64,000 nucleotides of DNA, taken from NCBI RefSeq assembly GCF_009696275.1, contig NZ_VUMI01000024.1, positions 1 through 64,000 of the forward strand, read 5' to 3'. Shown here one piece after another: positions 1-7,975 of the stretch (position 1 is the first letter of the stretch; each line of letters starts with the position of its first letter). The notes below the pieces were generated by a model, which saw nothing but the letters and a program-made list of their open reading frames with translations, had not been told where the DNA came from and made no database searches. Position numbers and translations under genes: made by a program. The DNA is from Eisenbergiella porci. GTDB lineage: Bacteria; Bacillota; Clostridia; Lachnospirales; Lachnospiraceae.

Positions 1-143
1 AAGGCTACGAATGCCTAAAGGGTGTGGATAAAAACATGAAAAGGGCGTAGCGATGTGGAAAATAAATATTTAAGTATAAAAGTATCGAGAGGATTATTTA
101 CAACCTGCCAGCGCCTTTCGGCGCTGAAAATGAAAAAGGGCGC

Positions 144-172
144 TTGATTTCTTAAGCACCCTAATGTATAAT
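144..172 (+). promoter_or_regulatory. Promoter of the putative antitoxin RNA
   Basis: TTGATT at 144-149 and a perfect TATAAT at 167-172, separated by 17 bp, with TG just before the -10. It would start a plus-strand transcript near 179 running toward the hairpin at 234-279, opposite to the small hydrophobic ORF. Confidence 0.6.
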
Positions 173-178
173 TTACTC

Positions 179-279
179 AGAAAGGTGGTCGGAAACGAAT
201 TTCCGATTGCCCTCGGTAGTTTAATAGATCATTAAAGAAATAGCATCTACTTTGGACGGTGGGATGCTATTTCTTTTTG
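179..279 (+). ncRNA. Putative type I antitoxin RNA (about 100 nt)
   Basis: Inferred transcript from the promoter at 144-172 to the hairpin at 234-276. It has no ORF. It contains a stem-loop (TCGGAAA 189-195 with TTTCCGA about 200-206) and overlaps the 3' end of the convergent toxin mRNA. TCGGAAA and CCCTC (210-214) recur in the same orientation at 391-397 and 361-365 inside the toxin 5' UTR, so the RNA could also pair with the toxin leader and its Shine-Dalgarno. The arrangement resembles par/Fst and TxpA-RatA loci. Start and end are inferred; expression is unproven. Confidence 0.45.
234..279. terminator. Bidirectional terminator of the toxin/antitoxin pair
   Basis: AAAGAAATAGCATC (234-247) pairs with GATGCTATTTCTTT (263-276), a 14-bp perfect stem with A-rich and T-rich flanks on both sides. 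It could end both the plus-strand RNA and the minus-strand toxin mRNA, whose stop codon (267-269) lies inside the right arm. Confidence 0.6.
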
Positions 280-353
280 TCAATATGATTGTCTATGTAA
301 GACAAAGCCGCGAAAACAACAAGTAAAAGTGTAAGAACTTCTATTGTGTTCAT
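267..353 (-). CDS. Putative holin-like type I toxin peptide (28 aa)
   Basis: ATG at 353 to TAG at 267 gives a 28-residue peptide beginning MNTIEVLTLLLVVFAALSYI and ending in a charged D-KKK tail. It is one membrane helix with polar ends, the usual form of the small putative holin-like toxins of Firmicutes. The Shine-Dalgarno GGAGGG lies 7 nt upstream of the start. A strong promoter (432-460) precedes it and a convergent antisense promoter (144-172) faces it. By family knowledge such peptides damage the membrane when over-expressed and are held off by an antisense RNA. Toxicity is inferred. It could instead be a small membrane peptide without toxic function. Confidence 0.6.
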   Translation of the reverse strand: MNTIEVLTLLLVVFAALSYIDNHIDKKK

Positions 354-431
354 AGGGCATCCCTCCTTTAAGATTAGAGGGCATCTGACATCGGAAAATC
401 GCATCCGCTTTCTTTTTAATTATACGAGAAG

Positions 432-460
432 ATTATATCAGACAGCAGACAGATATTCAA
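432..460 (-). promoter_or_regulatory. Promoter of the small toxin gene
   Basis: Read on the minus strand: TTGAAT (455-460), 17-bp spacer, perfect TATAAT (432-437). Predicted start near 425 leaves a leader of about 70 nt before the toxin ATG at 353. A second TATAAT-like hexamer lies slightly downstream. Confidence 0.6.
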
Positions 461-492
461 TAATAAAAACGTTACCGGGCGAAAAATAGTTA

Positions 493-521
493 TTTCAAAA
501 AAAAGGACTATGTGGTATAAT
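493..521 (+). promoter_or_regulatory. Probable ychF promoter
   Basis: TTTCAA (493-498), 17-bp spacer, TATAAT (516-521) preceded by TGTGG. The -35 is weak but the -10 is perfect and lies about 100 nt upstream of the ychF start. Confidence 0.45.
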
Positions 522-623
522 CTTATGCTGAGGTATCTAATGTATACGACAAAAAGAGTGTTGAGAATAGTGAAAGGCAGGAATCCTTGAAAAGCAAGGT
601 TTTCCAGACAGGTATAAGTAAAA

Positions 624-1721
624 ATGAAATTAGGAATCGTAGGACTTCCCAATGTAGGAAAAAGTACGTTGTTCAATTCCCTGACCAAGGCTGGTGCGGA
701 ATCGGCCAATTATCCCTTCTGTACCATTGATCCCAATGTAGGAATCGTAACGGTGCCTGATGAGCGGCTGAAGCTGCTGGGAGATATGTATCATTCCAAA
801 AAAGTGACTCCTGCAGTGATTGAATTCGTGGACATCGCCGGTCTGGTAAAAGGTGCCTCCAAAGGGGAGGGATTGGGAAATCAGTTCCTCAGTAACATCA
901 GGGAAGTGGACGCTATCGTTCATGTGGTGCGCTGCTTTGAGGATCCCAACGTAGTCCATGTAGATGGGACCATCAATCCTCTGCGCGATATTGAGACGAT
1001 TAATCTGGAACTGATTTTTTCTGATATTGAAATTCTGGAAAGAAGAATTGCCAAAGTAGGCAAGCAGGCCAGAATGGATAAAACGGCTGCCAAGGAAGCG
1101 GCGCTTCTGGAACGGGTGAAGGCTCTGCTGGAGGATGGAAAGCTGGCGATGGCCTTCCAGCCGGAGGATGAGGACGAAGAGGTGATTTTTGCCTCCCTGA
1201 ATCTGCTTACTGCCAAACCGGTTATTTATGCGGCCAATGTTTCCGAGGAGGACCTGGCTGATGACGGCGCACAGAATGCCGGCGTGGCTGAGGTGAGAAA
1301 ATATGCGGCGGAAAGCGGAAGCGAGGTTTTCGTTATCTGCGCACAGATAGAAGAGGAGATCTCCGAACTGGAGGATGACGAAAAGGAGATGTTCCTGGAG
1401 GATTTGGGCCTGAAGGAATCCGGTCTGGACAAGCTGGTTAAGGCGAGCTATCATCTTCTGGGACTCATCAGCTTCCTGACCTCCGGTGAGGATGAGACAA
1501 GGGCCTGGACGATTAAAATCGGTACGAAAGCACCTCAGGCAGCGGGTAAGATACATACCGATTTTGAAAGAGGTTTTATCAAGGCCGAGGTGGTAAATTA
1601 TAAGGATCTTTTAGAGCAGGGCTCTCTGGCAGCGGCCAGGGAAAAAGGCCTGGTCCGTATGGAAGGCAAGGATTATGTGGTACAGGATGGGGATACGATT
1701 CTGTTCCGCTTCAATGTATAA
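624..1721 (+). CDS. ychF: Redox-regulated ATPase YchF
   Basis: 365 aa, the standard length of the YchF/OLA1 family: Obg-like P-loop proteins that hydrolyse ATP rather than GTP and bind ribosomes and the proteasome-like machinery. The P-loop GLPNVGKST is at residues 7-15. The switch II region DIAGLVKGASKGEGLGNQFL follows near residues 70-90, then the family's coiled-coil insertion (about 130-200), and a C-terminal TGS domain ending in DTILFRFNV. It stands alone, with a divergent small toxin gene upstream and a convergent operon downstream, separated from the latter by a bidirectional terminator. It is probably constitutively expressed. Confidence 0.97.
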   Translation: MKLGIVGLPNVGKSTLFNSLTKAGAESANYPFCTIDPNVGIVTVPDERLKLLGDMYHSKKVTPAVIEFVDIAGLVKGASKGEGLGNQFLSNIREVDAIVHVVRCFEDPNVVHVDGTINPLRDIETINLELIFSDIEILERRIAKVGKQARMDKTAAKEAALLERVKALLEDGKLAMAFQPEDEDEEVIFASLNLLTAKPVIYAANVSEEDLADDGAQNAGVAEVRKYAAESGSEVFVICAQIEEEISELEDDEKEMFLEDLGLKESGLDKLVKASYHLLGLISFLTSGEDETRAWTIKIGTKAPQAAGKIHTDFERGFIKAEVVNYKDLLEQGSLAAAREKGLVRMEGKDYVVQDGDTILFRFNV

Positions 1722-1824
1722 GATAATCAGCTGAAGAAAACGGCCGGGAAATAAAAAACGGATGAAAGTATAAAACATTAACAGTTCAGTAATCGGAGCT
1801 GTTACAGCCATCAGAACGGTTATT

Positions 1825-1856
1825 AAAAGCGCCGCCCGGAAACGGGAGGCGCTTTT
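1825..1856. terminator. Bidirectional terminator between ychF and the ABC operon
   Basis: AAAAGCGCC (1825-1833) pairs with GGCGCTTTT (1848-1856), with an inner CCCG-GAAA-CGGG hairpin. The A and T tracts on the two sides fit termination of ychF from the left and of the minus-strand operon from the right. Confidence 0.8.
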
Positions 1857-1901
1857 GGCGATCATCTTCGGCATATATACTTTTACACTTGGAATGCCTC
1901 C

Positions 1902-2447
1902 TCAGCCTTCCGCCGTTGTCCCCATCCTCCGGCTCCACCAGTCCTGCGTTGCGGCTAGGAGAACGCACAGCCCCTGTACCGCAGCCATCAGGAGCAGTGC
2001 GGCAGCAGACTCTATAAGAAAACGTCCCCAGTTCAGAGGAATATTGTACATCAGCATTTCCAGAAAATAAATGAGTATGCACCAGCAAAAAAGCAGCAGC
2101 CATTTGCGCAGGGCGAATTTCGTTTTTTCAGTGTAGTAATGTTTCCTGTCTACCGGAAGTGCGTCGTATTTTCGAACTAACAGCACTGTCTTACCCCTTT
2201 CCCTGATCCAGAATAGCCGTTTATTCATGTAAAAGGCCATATACAGAATGACCAGATAAAGGATTCCGTTCAGCAAGGGAATACGGATGACGCCCGGTTC
2301 TTCCACGCCTTCCATGACACGAATCAGAACCGTATTAACGATTCTGACAGCGATGCCGAACCAGTAGAAGAACGTAAGACCTGCGATGACAGCGCGGAAA
2401 TGGGAAATTTTTTTCATCCGTTTTTTTTCCAGCTCCTGAAATGTCAT
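1902..2447 (-). CDS. Membrane protein of the YtrA-controlled ABC operon
   Basis: 181 aa with four likely membrane segments (about residues 18-40, 57-75, 112-132 and 142-165) and basic loops. No catalytic motif was recognised. It is the last gene of a minus-strand operon, 103 bp after an ABC ATPase gene, and has the Shine-Dalgarno AGGAGG 9 nt before its ATG. By position it is probably the membrane partner of the upstream ATPase (2551-3285), much as permease-like proteins accompany each ATPase in ytr-type operons. This is inferred from context; the protein family was not identified. Confidence 0.65.
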   Translation of the reverse strand: MTFQELEKKRMKKISHFRAVIAGLTFFYWFGIAVRIVNTVLIRVMEGVEEPGVIRIPLLNGILYLVILYMAFYMNKRLFWIRERGKTVLLVRKYDALPVDRKHYYTEKTKFALRKWLLLFCWCILIYFLEMLMYNIPLNWGRFLIESAAALLLMAAVQGLCVLLAATQDWWSRRMGTTAEG

Positions 2448-2550
2448 GCTTATACCTCCTGTGTATCACAGATATGCCTGCGATACTGCATTATTAATAG
2501 TTTGAAAGCGCCCTTCTAAGGTGCAGATCCTGAGAACTGAAATGCTGCCT

Positions 2551-3285
2551 TCAAACCGTTTCTCCATATTTCTCCAACAGATCTCGGATGCGGAATTTCC
2601 CTGTGAGCAGGGCTTCTATTTCGGCACCGGCGCCATTTTCCAGGACGTCGCTGTGTTCGTTCAGCTTTTGTTCCCCATGGTCCAGAACTACGATTACATC
2701 CGCAATGCGATCCAGATCGCTCATGAGATGCGTGGTCATCAGTATCCCCATGCCCAAATCCATGACATCGCGCAGTATTTTCAGAAAATCCCTGCGGAAG
2801 ATGGGATCAAGCCCCGAAGTGGGTTCGTCCAGAAGAAGAAACTGCGGATGGTAGGACAGTACAAAGCCCAGCTGGAACTTCATCTTCATTCCCTTGGAGA
2901 ACTGATAGAGCGGCTGGTTGATTGGGATTCCCATACCCTGAAGCCAGCCCCGGAACTGCACCTGATCAAAATCCGGATACAGCTGCCCCAGAAGCTCCCC
3001 GTTTTCCAGGGCATCCATCTCCCAGAAAAACTGCCGCTCCTCCGACACGAAGCCGATTTTCTGCTTTGCTTCGGCCGGTTGTGCGGAAACATCGGTCCCG
3101 TCAACCGTTACCGTTCCTGTAAAGAGCGGATCCACACCCGCCAGAATGCGCAGCAGCGTACTTTTCCCTGCCCCGTTCAGCCCCAGCAGGCCTGTCAGGT
3201 AACCGGACTCCACGGTCAGAGAGATATTTTTAAGTTCAAATTCCTGGTAGGTCTTCCCTACATTTTCACATATTAACCTGGCCAT
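2551..3285 (-). CDS. ABC transporter ATP-binding protein
   Basis: 244 aa. Walker A is GLNGAGKST (about residues 35-43). The signature is the variant FSKGM, typical of YtrB-like ATPases, where LSGGQ is usual. Walker B with the following D-loop reads FLLLDEPTSGLDP, and the H-loop histidine is in MTTHLMSD. The ATG has the ribosome site GGAGG close upstream. It lies 87 bp after the GntR regulator gene and before a four-helix membrane protein gene. It is probably the second of two ATPase/permease pairs under the same regulator. The substrate is not evident; related operons respond to cell-wall antibiotics or acetoin growth. Confidence 0.88.
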   Translation of the reverse strand: MARLICENVGKTYQEFELKNISLTVESGYLTGLLGLNGAGKSTLLRILAGVDPLFTGTVTVDGTDVSAQPAEAKQKIGFVSEERQFFWEMDALENGELLGQLYPDFDQVQFRGWLQGMGIPINQPLYQFSKGMKMKFQLGFVLSYHPQFLLLDEPTSGLDPIFRRDFLKILRDVMDLGMGILMTTHLMSDLDRIADVIVVLDHGEQKLNEHSDVLENGAGAEIEALLTGKFRIRDLLEKYGETV

Positions 3286-3300
3286 AAAACCTCCTCCTTG

Positions 3301-3370
3301 TTTTTGCGGAGCAAAAATGCGAGCCCTCTGCTAGCAGAGGAGTTCTCCTTCCTGTTTTTACGGAGCAAAA
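3301..3370. repeat. Paired short inverted repeats between regulator and ATPase genes
   Basis: Two near-copies of a TTTTT-CGGAGCAAAA unit (3301-3317 and 3355-3370), each able to form a short hairpin, flank a perfect 14-bp palindrome CTCTGCTAGCAGAG (3326-3339). They occupy most of the gap inside the operon and could act as an mRNA processing or partial termination site that lowers expression of the distal genes. Function is inferred. Confidence 0.45.
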
Positions 3371-3372
3371 CG

Positions 3373-3744
3373 CTAACGGGAATATAAAAGCTCTGCTGCC
3401 TTCAGGATTTCTTCCAGGGAAAGCCCCAGCCTTTTCCCTTCATCAATCCAGGCGCCGGCGGCTTCCTCCCAGTCCTTCAGCTGCGTTTCCTTCAGAAGCT
3501 TCTTATCCATCTGGTTCACATAAAACCCCTTTCCCTGGACCGAATATATCAGCCCCTCTTTTTCCAGTTCTTCGTAAGCGCGGCTGGTGGTGATAACACT
3601 GATATCCAAATCCCTGGCCAGACCGCGGATCGAGGGAAGCATGTCGCCCGGCCCGGCCTCCCCGCGCAGGATGGACTGCTTGATGGCGCGCATCAGCTGC
3701 TCATAAATAGGCAGACGGGAGTCATTTGTCAACAGTATATTCAT
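3373..3744 (-). CDS. GntR-family regulator, YtrA type
   Basis: 123 aa: a winged helix-turn-helix (about residues 10-78, with DMLPSIRGLARDLDISVITT and the E-KEGLIYSVQGKGFYV wing) and only about 45 further residues. The lack of a large effector domain is typical of the YtrA subfamily, which usually represses its own ABC transporter operon. Its start overlaps the end of the preceding permease gene by 4 nt. It is probably the repressor acting at the palindrome 5433-5449 that overlaps the operon's -10 element; the effector is unknown. Confidence 0.88.
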   Translation of the reverse strand: MNILLTNDSRLPIYEQLMRAIKQSILRGEAGPGDMLPSIRGLARDLDISVITTSRAYEELEKEGLIYSVQGKGFYVNQMDKKLLKETQLKDWEEAAGAWIDEGKRLGLSLEEILKAAELLYSR

Positions 3745-4550
3745 TCTCCGCTTTCCTCCCAGGCATGGACCGGAACCTGCCGGTACACTTTTTCATAGGA
3801 AGCTGCTTTTTTTAGGATGCCGGGCAGGCAGCAGGCGGTAAGGGCTGCGTCCGAAAGGAGGATACAGAGCCAGATAAGTATTTCCGGCAGGCGCATGGAG
3901 GTCAGGCTTCCCTGGCGGAAAAAGCTGTAAAAGGGCAGTCCGTAAAAGACGATGATCTGTGTCAGAAGGAAGCAAAACCCGTAAACATTGTTGATTTCCT
4001 CCTCTTTTGCATAAATCATATATCCCTTGTCGTCCACCAGCGGCCGTCCCTCGTCACCGCTGCCGATCCGGAGATTGATGTTCAGAAGCAGAAACAGCCA
4101 GAGGACAAGCTGTATCAGGTTCCGGGCCGTCCCGCCGCCCAGAAAGAGGGTGCCTGCGGACAGGGCGGTGACGGCGCAGAGGAGAAGGAAGCTGACTGCT
4201 GTTTTCAGAAGGAGCTGCCATTTCATATATTCCGTTTTTTCCCGGGCACCGGCGGCGCAGATGAACATTCCTTTTCCCATCCGCAGCGGAAGCGCCTTTA
4301 CAAGAAAATATATCATAATACAACCCAGGGTGCTGCAGGCCCACACCTGCCAGATCCGCGCCTGTTCCGGCGTGAAGCTCCAAAGTGTTTTCGGACCGTC
4401 CAGCGTCCGGACTGTTCCGTTCATAAGAATGATGAATACGGCGCGGTAGAGAAACTGTCCCAGAAGTATCCAGACAACGAGAAGCCCCGCCAGTCGGATT
4501 CCCTGTTCCTTCAGCCGCAGCCGGAATTGTATCATAACGATTTCAGGCAT
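3741..4550 (-). CDS. ABC-2-like membrane protein of the ytr-type operon
   Basis: 269 aa and strongly hydrophobic, with about six likely membrane segments (near residues 18-38, 68-88, 112-135, 140-158, 192-215 and 222-245). It overlaps the upstream ATPase gene by 8 nt and the downstream GntR gene by 4 nt, so the three are probably translationally coupled. No conserved active-site motif is seen. The likely role is the permease half of the transporter energised by the 4543-5406 ATPase; the family assignment rests on context. Confidence 0.75.
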   Translation of the reverse strand: MPEIVMIQFRLRLKEQGIRLAGLLVVWILLGQFLYRAVFIILMNGTVRTLDGPKTLWSFTPEQARIWQVWACSTLGCIMIYFLVKALPLRMGKGMFICAAGAREKTEYMKWQLLLKTAVSFLLLCAVTALSAGTLFLGGGTARNLIQLVLWLFLLLNINLRIGSGDEGRPLVDDKGYMIYAKEEEINNVYGFCFLLTQIIVFYGLPFYSFFRQGSLTSMRLPEILIWLCILLSDAALTACCLPGILKKAASYEKVYRQVPVHAWEESGE

Positions 4551-5406
4551 CCAGCTTTCCTCCCTTCATCAGGTAATACATCACATCCTCCAGTGTGGGG
4601 ATGCGGCATTCCGCAAACGGCAGCCGCTGTGTCCGCGGCGTCCAGCGTACGAACAGAAGATGCCGGCTTTCCCCGTGCTCCCGGTAAATAATATCCTCAC
4701 CCTCCGCAGCCTCGACCTGCTGCCTGGTACCGTACAGAAGGCGGTAACTCATAATGAGTTCATCATAGGAAGTGTTCTTTTTCATCTCCCCGTCATGCAG
4801 CCACAGAATCTGGCTGGCGGTTCCGTCCAGATCCTCGGTGATGTGGGTGGAAAAAAGTACGCTTCTCGTTCCGTCCTCCACGATATCCTGCATACAGTGA
4901 ATGAGATTCTTCCGGAAAAGCGGATCCAGCCCGGAGGCCGGCTCATCCATCAGAAAAAGGCGGGCATTGTGGGACAGGGCAAAGGCAAACTGAAACCGCA
5001 TCTTAAATCCCGTGGAGAGCAGGCCGAGCTTCCGGTTCGGCGGCAGCTCAAATCTTTCGCACAGCTCCAGAAACAGCGATTCGTTAAAATGATGATACAG
5101 CCTGCCATACAGCCGGGCATTTTCCAGCCCTGACAGCCCCTTCTCATACATCATCTCATCCAGGACCAGTCCCAGCCGGTCCTTGGCTTCCCTTTCCTGA
5201 GTATCCATATCATAACCGCAAACGGTTACCTGGCCGCCGTTCTTATCATACAGATTCAGGATGGTGTGGAGCAAAGTGGTTTTCCCGACTCCGTTGACGC
5301 CTACCAGCCCTGCGATGTGGCCGGGCTCCACCCGGAAGGAAATCTGATTCAGATGCAGTGTCCCCAGGCGTTTTTCCAATCCGCTGACCTCCAATAATGG
5401 CTCCAT
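4543..5406 (-). CDS. ABC transporter ATP-binding protein, first gene of the ytr-type operon
   Basis: 287 aa. Walker A GVNGVGKTT (about residues 36-44), the variant signature LSTGFKMRF, Walker B/D-loop LFLMDEPASGLDP, and the H-loop FSTHITED. The last about 70 residues form a C-terminal extension seen in many ABC-2-type drug or lantibiotic exporters. It is the first gene after a consensus promoter with an overlapping palindrome (5433-5469). The ATG is preceded by GGGAGGAG. It pairs with the overlapping membrane protein gene. Export of a toxic compound is plausible but unproven. Confidence 0.88.
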   Translation of the reverse strand: MEPLLEVSGLEKRLGTLHLNQISFRVEPGHIAGLVGVNGVGKTTLLHTILNLYDKNGGQVTVCGYDMDTQEREAKDRLGLVLDEMMYEKGLSGLENARLYGRLYHHFNESLFLELCERFELPPNRKLGLLSTGFKMRFQFAFALSHNARLFLMDEPASGLDPLFRKNLIHCMQDIVEDGTRSVLFSTHITEDLDGTASQILWLHDGEMKKNTSYDELIMSYRLLYGTRQQVEAAEGEDIIYREHGESRHLLFVRWTPRTQRLPFAECRIPTLEDVMYYLMKGGKLDA

Positions 5407-5432
5407 GGCTCTCCTCCCAACTGTTTATATTG

Positions 5433-5469
5433 ATATATACAGTATATATACAGCCGGAGGCCATGTCAA
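5433..5469 (-). promoter_or_regulatory. ABC operon promoter with overlapping palindromic operator
   Basis: On the minus strand TTGACA (5464-5469), a 17-bp spacer and TATACT (5441-5446) form a near-perfect sigma-A promoter. A perfect 17-bp palindrome centred on 5441 (5433-5449) covers the -10 hexamer. This is where the YtrA/GntR repressor encoded in the operon would be expected to bind. From 5470 to about 5730 no gene is seen. Confidence 0.75.
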
Positions 5470-5736
5470 TCCATAAGACGAAAATAAAAACAGCTCTTTT
5501 TAATCCCGGTTCATACAGCTTTGAACCGCCCGGCCCATTTTTTTATGGAAAACAGTAAAAAATATGGGATGACGCCCCACCGTGGTAAATTATGGTAAAA
5601 GGGAAAGCGTCAGGAGAAAGAAGAACCAATATATTGTATATGACGCAAAAATGGAACACAACATGTGGAAAACGGCGTAATATGCAGTTTTTTGTGGGTT
5701 CGGCAAGATGTACTTTTTTAGGGGAAGGGGTTGATT

Positions 5737-5764
5737 TTGCTTGCAAAATACCTTAAGTTATACT
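5737..5764 (+). promoter_or_regulatory. mraZ / dcw cluster promoter
   Basis: TTGCTT (5737-5742), 16-bp spacer and TATACT (5759-5764). The predicted start near 5771 lies just upstream of the four MraZ boxes, so bound MraZ would block the promoter. Confidence 0.55.
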
Positions 5765-5777
5765 AAAATCATATTTA

Positions 5778-5817
5778 AAGTGGTGGAAAGTGGTACGAAG
5801 TGGTAGAAAGTGGTGAG
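5778..5817 (+). promoter_or_regulatory. MraZ operator: four AAAGTGGT-type boxes
   Basis: Four tandem copies of (A/G)AAGTGGT begin at 5778, 5788, 5798 and 5808, with an exact 10-bp period, one helical turn. Arrays of this kind upstream of mraZ are the known binding site of the MraZ ring, which represses the dcw cluster. The leader between here and the mraZ start has no ORF. Confidence 0.88.
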
Positions 5818-5963
5818 TTATCCGCACAGGCGGGGCAGGATTGCATATCTGCCGCGCAGACTATAAGAAAATGCGGCACCGCTTTTATTCAGAACTGATA
5901 CATGCAGGGAGGCAGCTTCGGCAGTGTTTTCCGTGACAGGCCACTTTTAAGGCGGTGATTGTC

Positions 5964-6401
5964 ATGTTCATGGGAGAGTACAATCATACAATTGATGCGA
6001 AAGGCAGGCTGATCATACCTTCAAAATTCCGCGAGAGCTTGGGTGAGGAATTCGTAATTACGAAAGGTTTGGACGGCTGCTTATTTGTGTATGACAATCA
6101 GGAATGGAACGCCTTTGAGGAGAAGCTGAAGGCTTTGCCTCTGAATAAGAAGGATAACCGTCAGTTTGTCAGGTTTTTCCTTGCGGGCGCTGCCCAGGTG
6201 GAAGTGGACAAGCAGGGGAGGATACTGGTTCCCGGGAATCTGCGTGATTTTGCGGAGCTGGAAAAGGATGTGGTACTGGTCGGCGTGGCCAGCCGCATTG
6301 AGATCTGGAGCAAAGCAAGATGGGAAGGTATCACAGAGGATGAGGACGAGGCAATGGAAGACATTGCGGAACGTATGGCAGATCTGGGGCTTGGCATATA
6401 A
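5964..6401 (+). CDS. mraZ: Transcriptional regulator MraZ
   Basis: 145 aa from the ATG at 5964 ([16 protein letters not shown]), chosen because AAGGCGGTGA ends 5 nt before it; an in-frame GTG at 5955 lies inside that ribosome site. Two SpoVT/AbrB-like repeats are visible, each with the DxxGRxxxP signature (DAKGRLIIP near residue 11, DKQGRILVP near 85). MraZ forms ring-shaped multimers that bind tandem boxes and repress the division and wall cluster. It is the first gene of the cluster, sits directly downstream of four such boxes, and is followed 18 bp later by rsmH. Confidence 0.96.
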   Translation: MFMGEYNHTIDAKGRLIIPSKFRESLGEEFVITKGLDGCLFVYDNQEWNAFEEKLKALPLNKKDNRQFVRFFLAGAAQVEVDKQGRILVPGNLRDFAELEKDVVLVGVASRIEIWSKARWEGITEDEDEAMEDIAERMADLGLGI

Positions 6402-6419
6402 CGGAAAGGTGACGGCGGA

Positions 6420-7355
6420 ATGGAGTTTGCACACAAGTCTGTACTTTTGGACGAGACAATAGAAGGACTGAAGATAAAACCTGACGGGATTTACCTGGAC
6501 GGCACGCTTGGCGGCGGCGGGCATAGCAGCGAAATCTGCAGAAGGCTTTCAGGAGGGTGCCTGATCGGAATCGATCAGGACGCGGAAGCCATTGCGGCCG
6601 CCTCCGAAAGGCTGGAACCTTTCCGGGAAAAGGTGACTCTCGTCAGGGATAATTATTGCAATGCACCGGCTGTGGTGAAAAGCCTGGGGCTTGAAGGCGT
6701 TGACGGAATCGTACTGGATTTGGGCGTTTCCTCTTATCAGCTGGACAATGTGGATCGGGGCTTTTCATACAGATACGACACGGCCCTGGACATGAGAATG
6801 GATACGAGACAGTCCCTTTCCGCAAAAGAGATTGTCAATGAATACCCCGAGCGGGAGCTTTACCGGATCATCCGCGATTACGGCGAGGATCAGTTTGCCA
6901 AGAACATCGCCAAGCACATCGCGGCGGCAAGAAAGGACAGGCCCATCGAAACGACCGGGGAGCTGAATGAACTGATTAAAGCGGCAATCCCCGCAAAGAT
7001 GCGGGCGAACGGGGGACACCCCTCCAAACGGACGTTTCAGGCCATCCGCATTGAGTGCAACCACGAGCTGGACGTGCTCAAGAATTCGCTGGATGAGCTG
7101 ATTGGTCTGCTGAATCCGGGAGGCCGCATTTGTATAATTACCTTTCATTCCCTGGAGGACCGCATAGTGAAGTCGGCCTTCCGTAAAAATGAGAATCCCT
7201 GCACCTGCCCGCCGGATTTCCCGGTATGTGTGTGCGGAAAGGAATCCCAGGGAAAGGTAATCACAAGAAAACCCATACTGCCCGGCGCACAGGAACTGGA
7301 AAACAATTCCCGTTCCAAGAGCGCAAAGCTGAGGATATTTGAAAAGAAGGAGTAG
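6420..7355 (+). CDS. rsmH: 16S rRNA m4C1402 methyltransferase RsmH
   Basis: 311 aa, standard length. It methylates N4 of cytidine 1402 in the ribosomal P site using S-adenosylmethionine. The SAM-binding region [14 protein letters not shown] is at about residues 25-38. [10 protein letters not shown] and [16 protein letters not shown] mark the family core, [15 protein letters not shown] the linker, and [10 protein letters not shown] the C-terminal part of the catalytic domain. The tail contains a Cys-rich stretch ([13 protein letters not shown]) seen in many clostridial homologues. It lies in the classical mraZ-rsmH-ftsL order. The start ATG at 6420 is preceded by GGTGACGGCGG. Confidence 0.97.
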   Translation: MEFAHKSVLLDETIEGLKIKPDGIYLDGTLGGGGHSSEICRRLSGGCLIGIDQDAEAIAAASERLEPFREKVTLVRDNYCNAPAVVKSLGLEGVDGIVLDLGVSSYQLDNVDRGFSYRYDTALDMRMDTRQSLSAKEIVNEYPERELYRIIRDYGEDQFAKNIAKHIAAARKDRPIETTGELNELIKAAIPAKMRANGGHPSKRTFQAIRIECNHELDVLKNSLDELIGLLNPGGRICIITFHSLEDRIVKSAFRKNENPCTCPPDFPVCVCGKESQGKVITRKPILPGAQELENNSRSKSAKLRIFEKKE

Positions 7356-7365
7356 TTAATCAAAG

Positions 7366-7394
7366 CATAGCTGCCGGTACGGTGCGCAGCTATG
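7366..7394 (+). other. Stem-loop between rsmH and ftsL
   Basis: CATAGCTGC (7366-7374) pairs with GCAGCTATG (7386-7394), a 9-bp perfect stem with an 11-nt loop and no T-run. It ends 8 nt before the ftsL Shine-Dalgarno and may be an mRNA stability or processing element rather than a terminator. Confidence 0.5.
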
Positions 7395-7411
7395 AGTAAA
7401 GGAGAATTGCC

Positions 7412-7915
7412 ATGGCACAGACAGGAAAAAGCAGACAATACAGAAGCACTGGAAAAAGCGAATACAGAAGATCAGACAGCCGCAGTGCATATGTGGCAGG
7501 CAATACGGTAAGAAAGCTAGACGTAGTTGAAGAGATACATAAGCCCCGGAAGCAGGAGCTGAGCCATGCGGTAAAGAAGAACAGGGACAAGGCCGTTTAC
7601 ATGAATCTGGGCTATGTGCTGTTTTTGAGCGCCTCCCTGCTTGTGGCGGGCTTTGTTTTGATTGGATATATCCGTCTGCAGTCGGAGATTACCGCAAGCG
7701 TAAAGCACATTGCGGCGATGGAAAGCACGCTGAACAGCCTGAAGGTATCCAATGATGAGGAATACAGCAGAATCGAAAGCTCTGTTGATTTGGATGAAAT
7801 CCGCAGAATCGCCATTACGGAGCTGGGAATGACATATCCGAATCAGGACCAGATTGTAACGATTCCCGATGAAGGCAGCGATTATGTAAGACAGCTTGCA
7901 GACATTGATGATTAA
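7412..7915 (+). CDS. ftsL: FtsL-like septum protein
   Basis: 167 aa bitopic protein. A basic, Ser/Arg-rich cytoplasmic N-terminus (about 65 residues) is followed by one membrane helix (YVLFLSASLLVAGFVLIGYI, about residues 68-87). A coiled-coil-like segment follows, then the FtsL/DivIC-type ending with LDEIRRIAITELGMTYPNQ. FtsL joins DivIB and DivIC in the septal complex that activates FtsW and its transpeptidase. The gene lies between rsmH and a transpeptidase gene, the usual place for ftsL. The sequence is poorly conserved, so the symbol rests on topology and synteny. Confidence 0.82.
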   Translation: MAQTGKSRQYRSTGKSEYRRSDSRSAYVAGNTVRKLDVVEEIHKPRKQELSHAVKKNRDKAVYMNLGYVLFLSASLLVAGFVLIGYIRLQSEITASVKHIAAMESTLNSLKVSNDEEYSRIESSVDLDEIRRIAITELGMTYPNQDQIVTIPDEGSDYVRQLADIDD

Positions 7916-7975
7916 ATTGCGGCTGAACCTGCGGTTGTTGGGATATTTGGCGGCTGCAGGACAGTTACATTAAAA

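Noticed and set aside
630-1556. 308-codon minus-strand ORF opposite ychF
   Set aside because: Antisense shadow of a clear ychF; composition and content do not resemble a protein family.
5818-5826. DnaA-box-like TTATCCGCA near mraZ
   Set aside because: One mismatch from consensus, single copy, no AT-rich unwinding region or dnaA/dnaN nearby.
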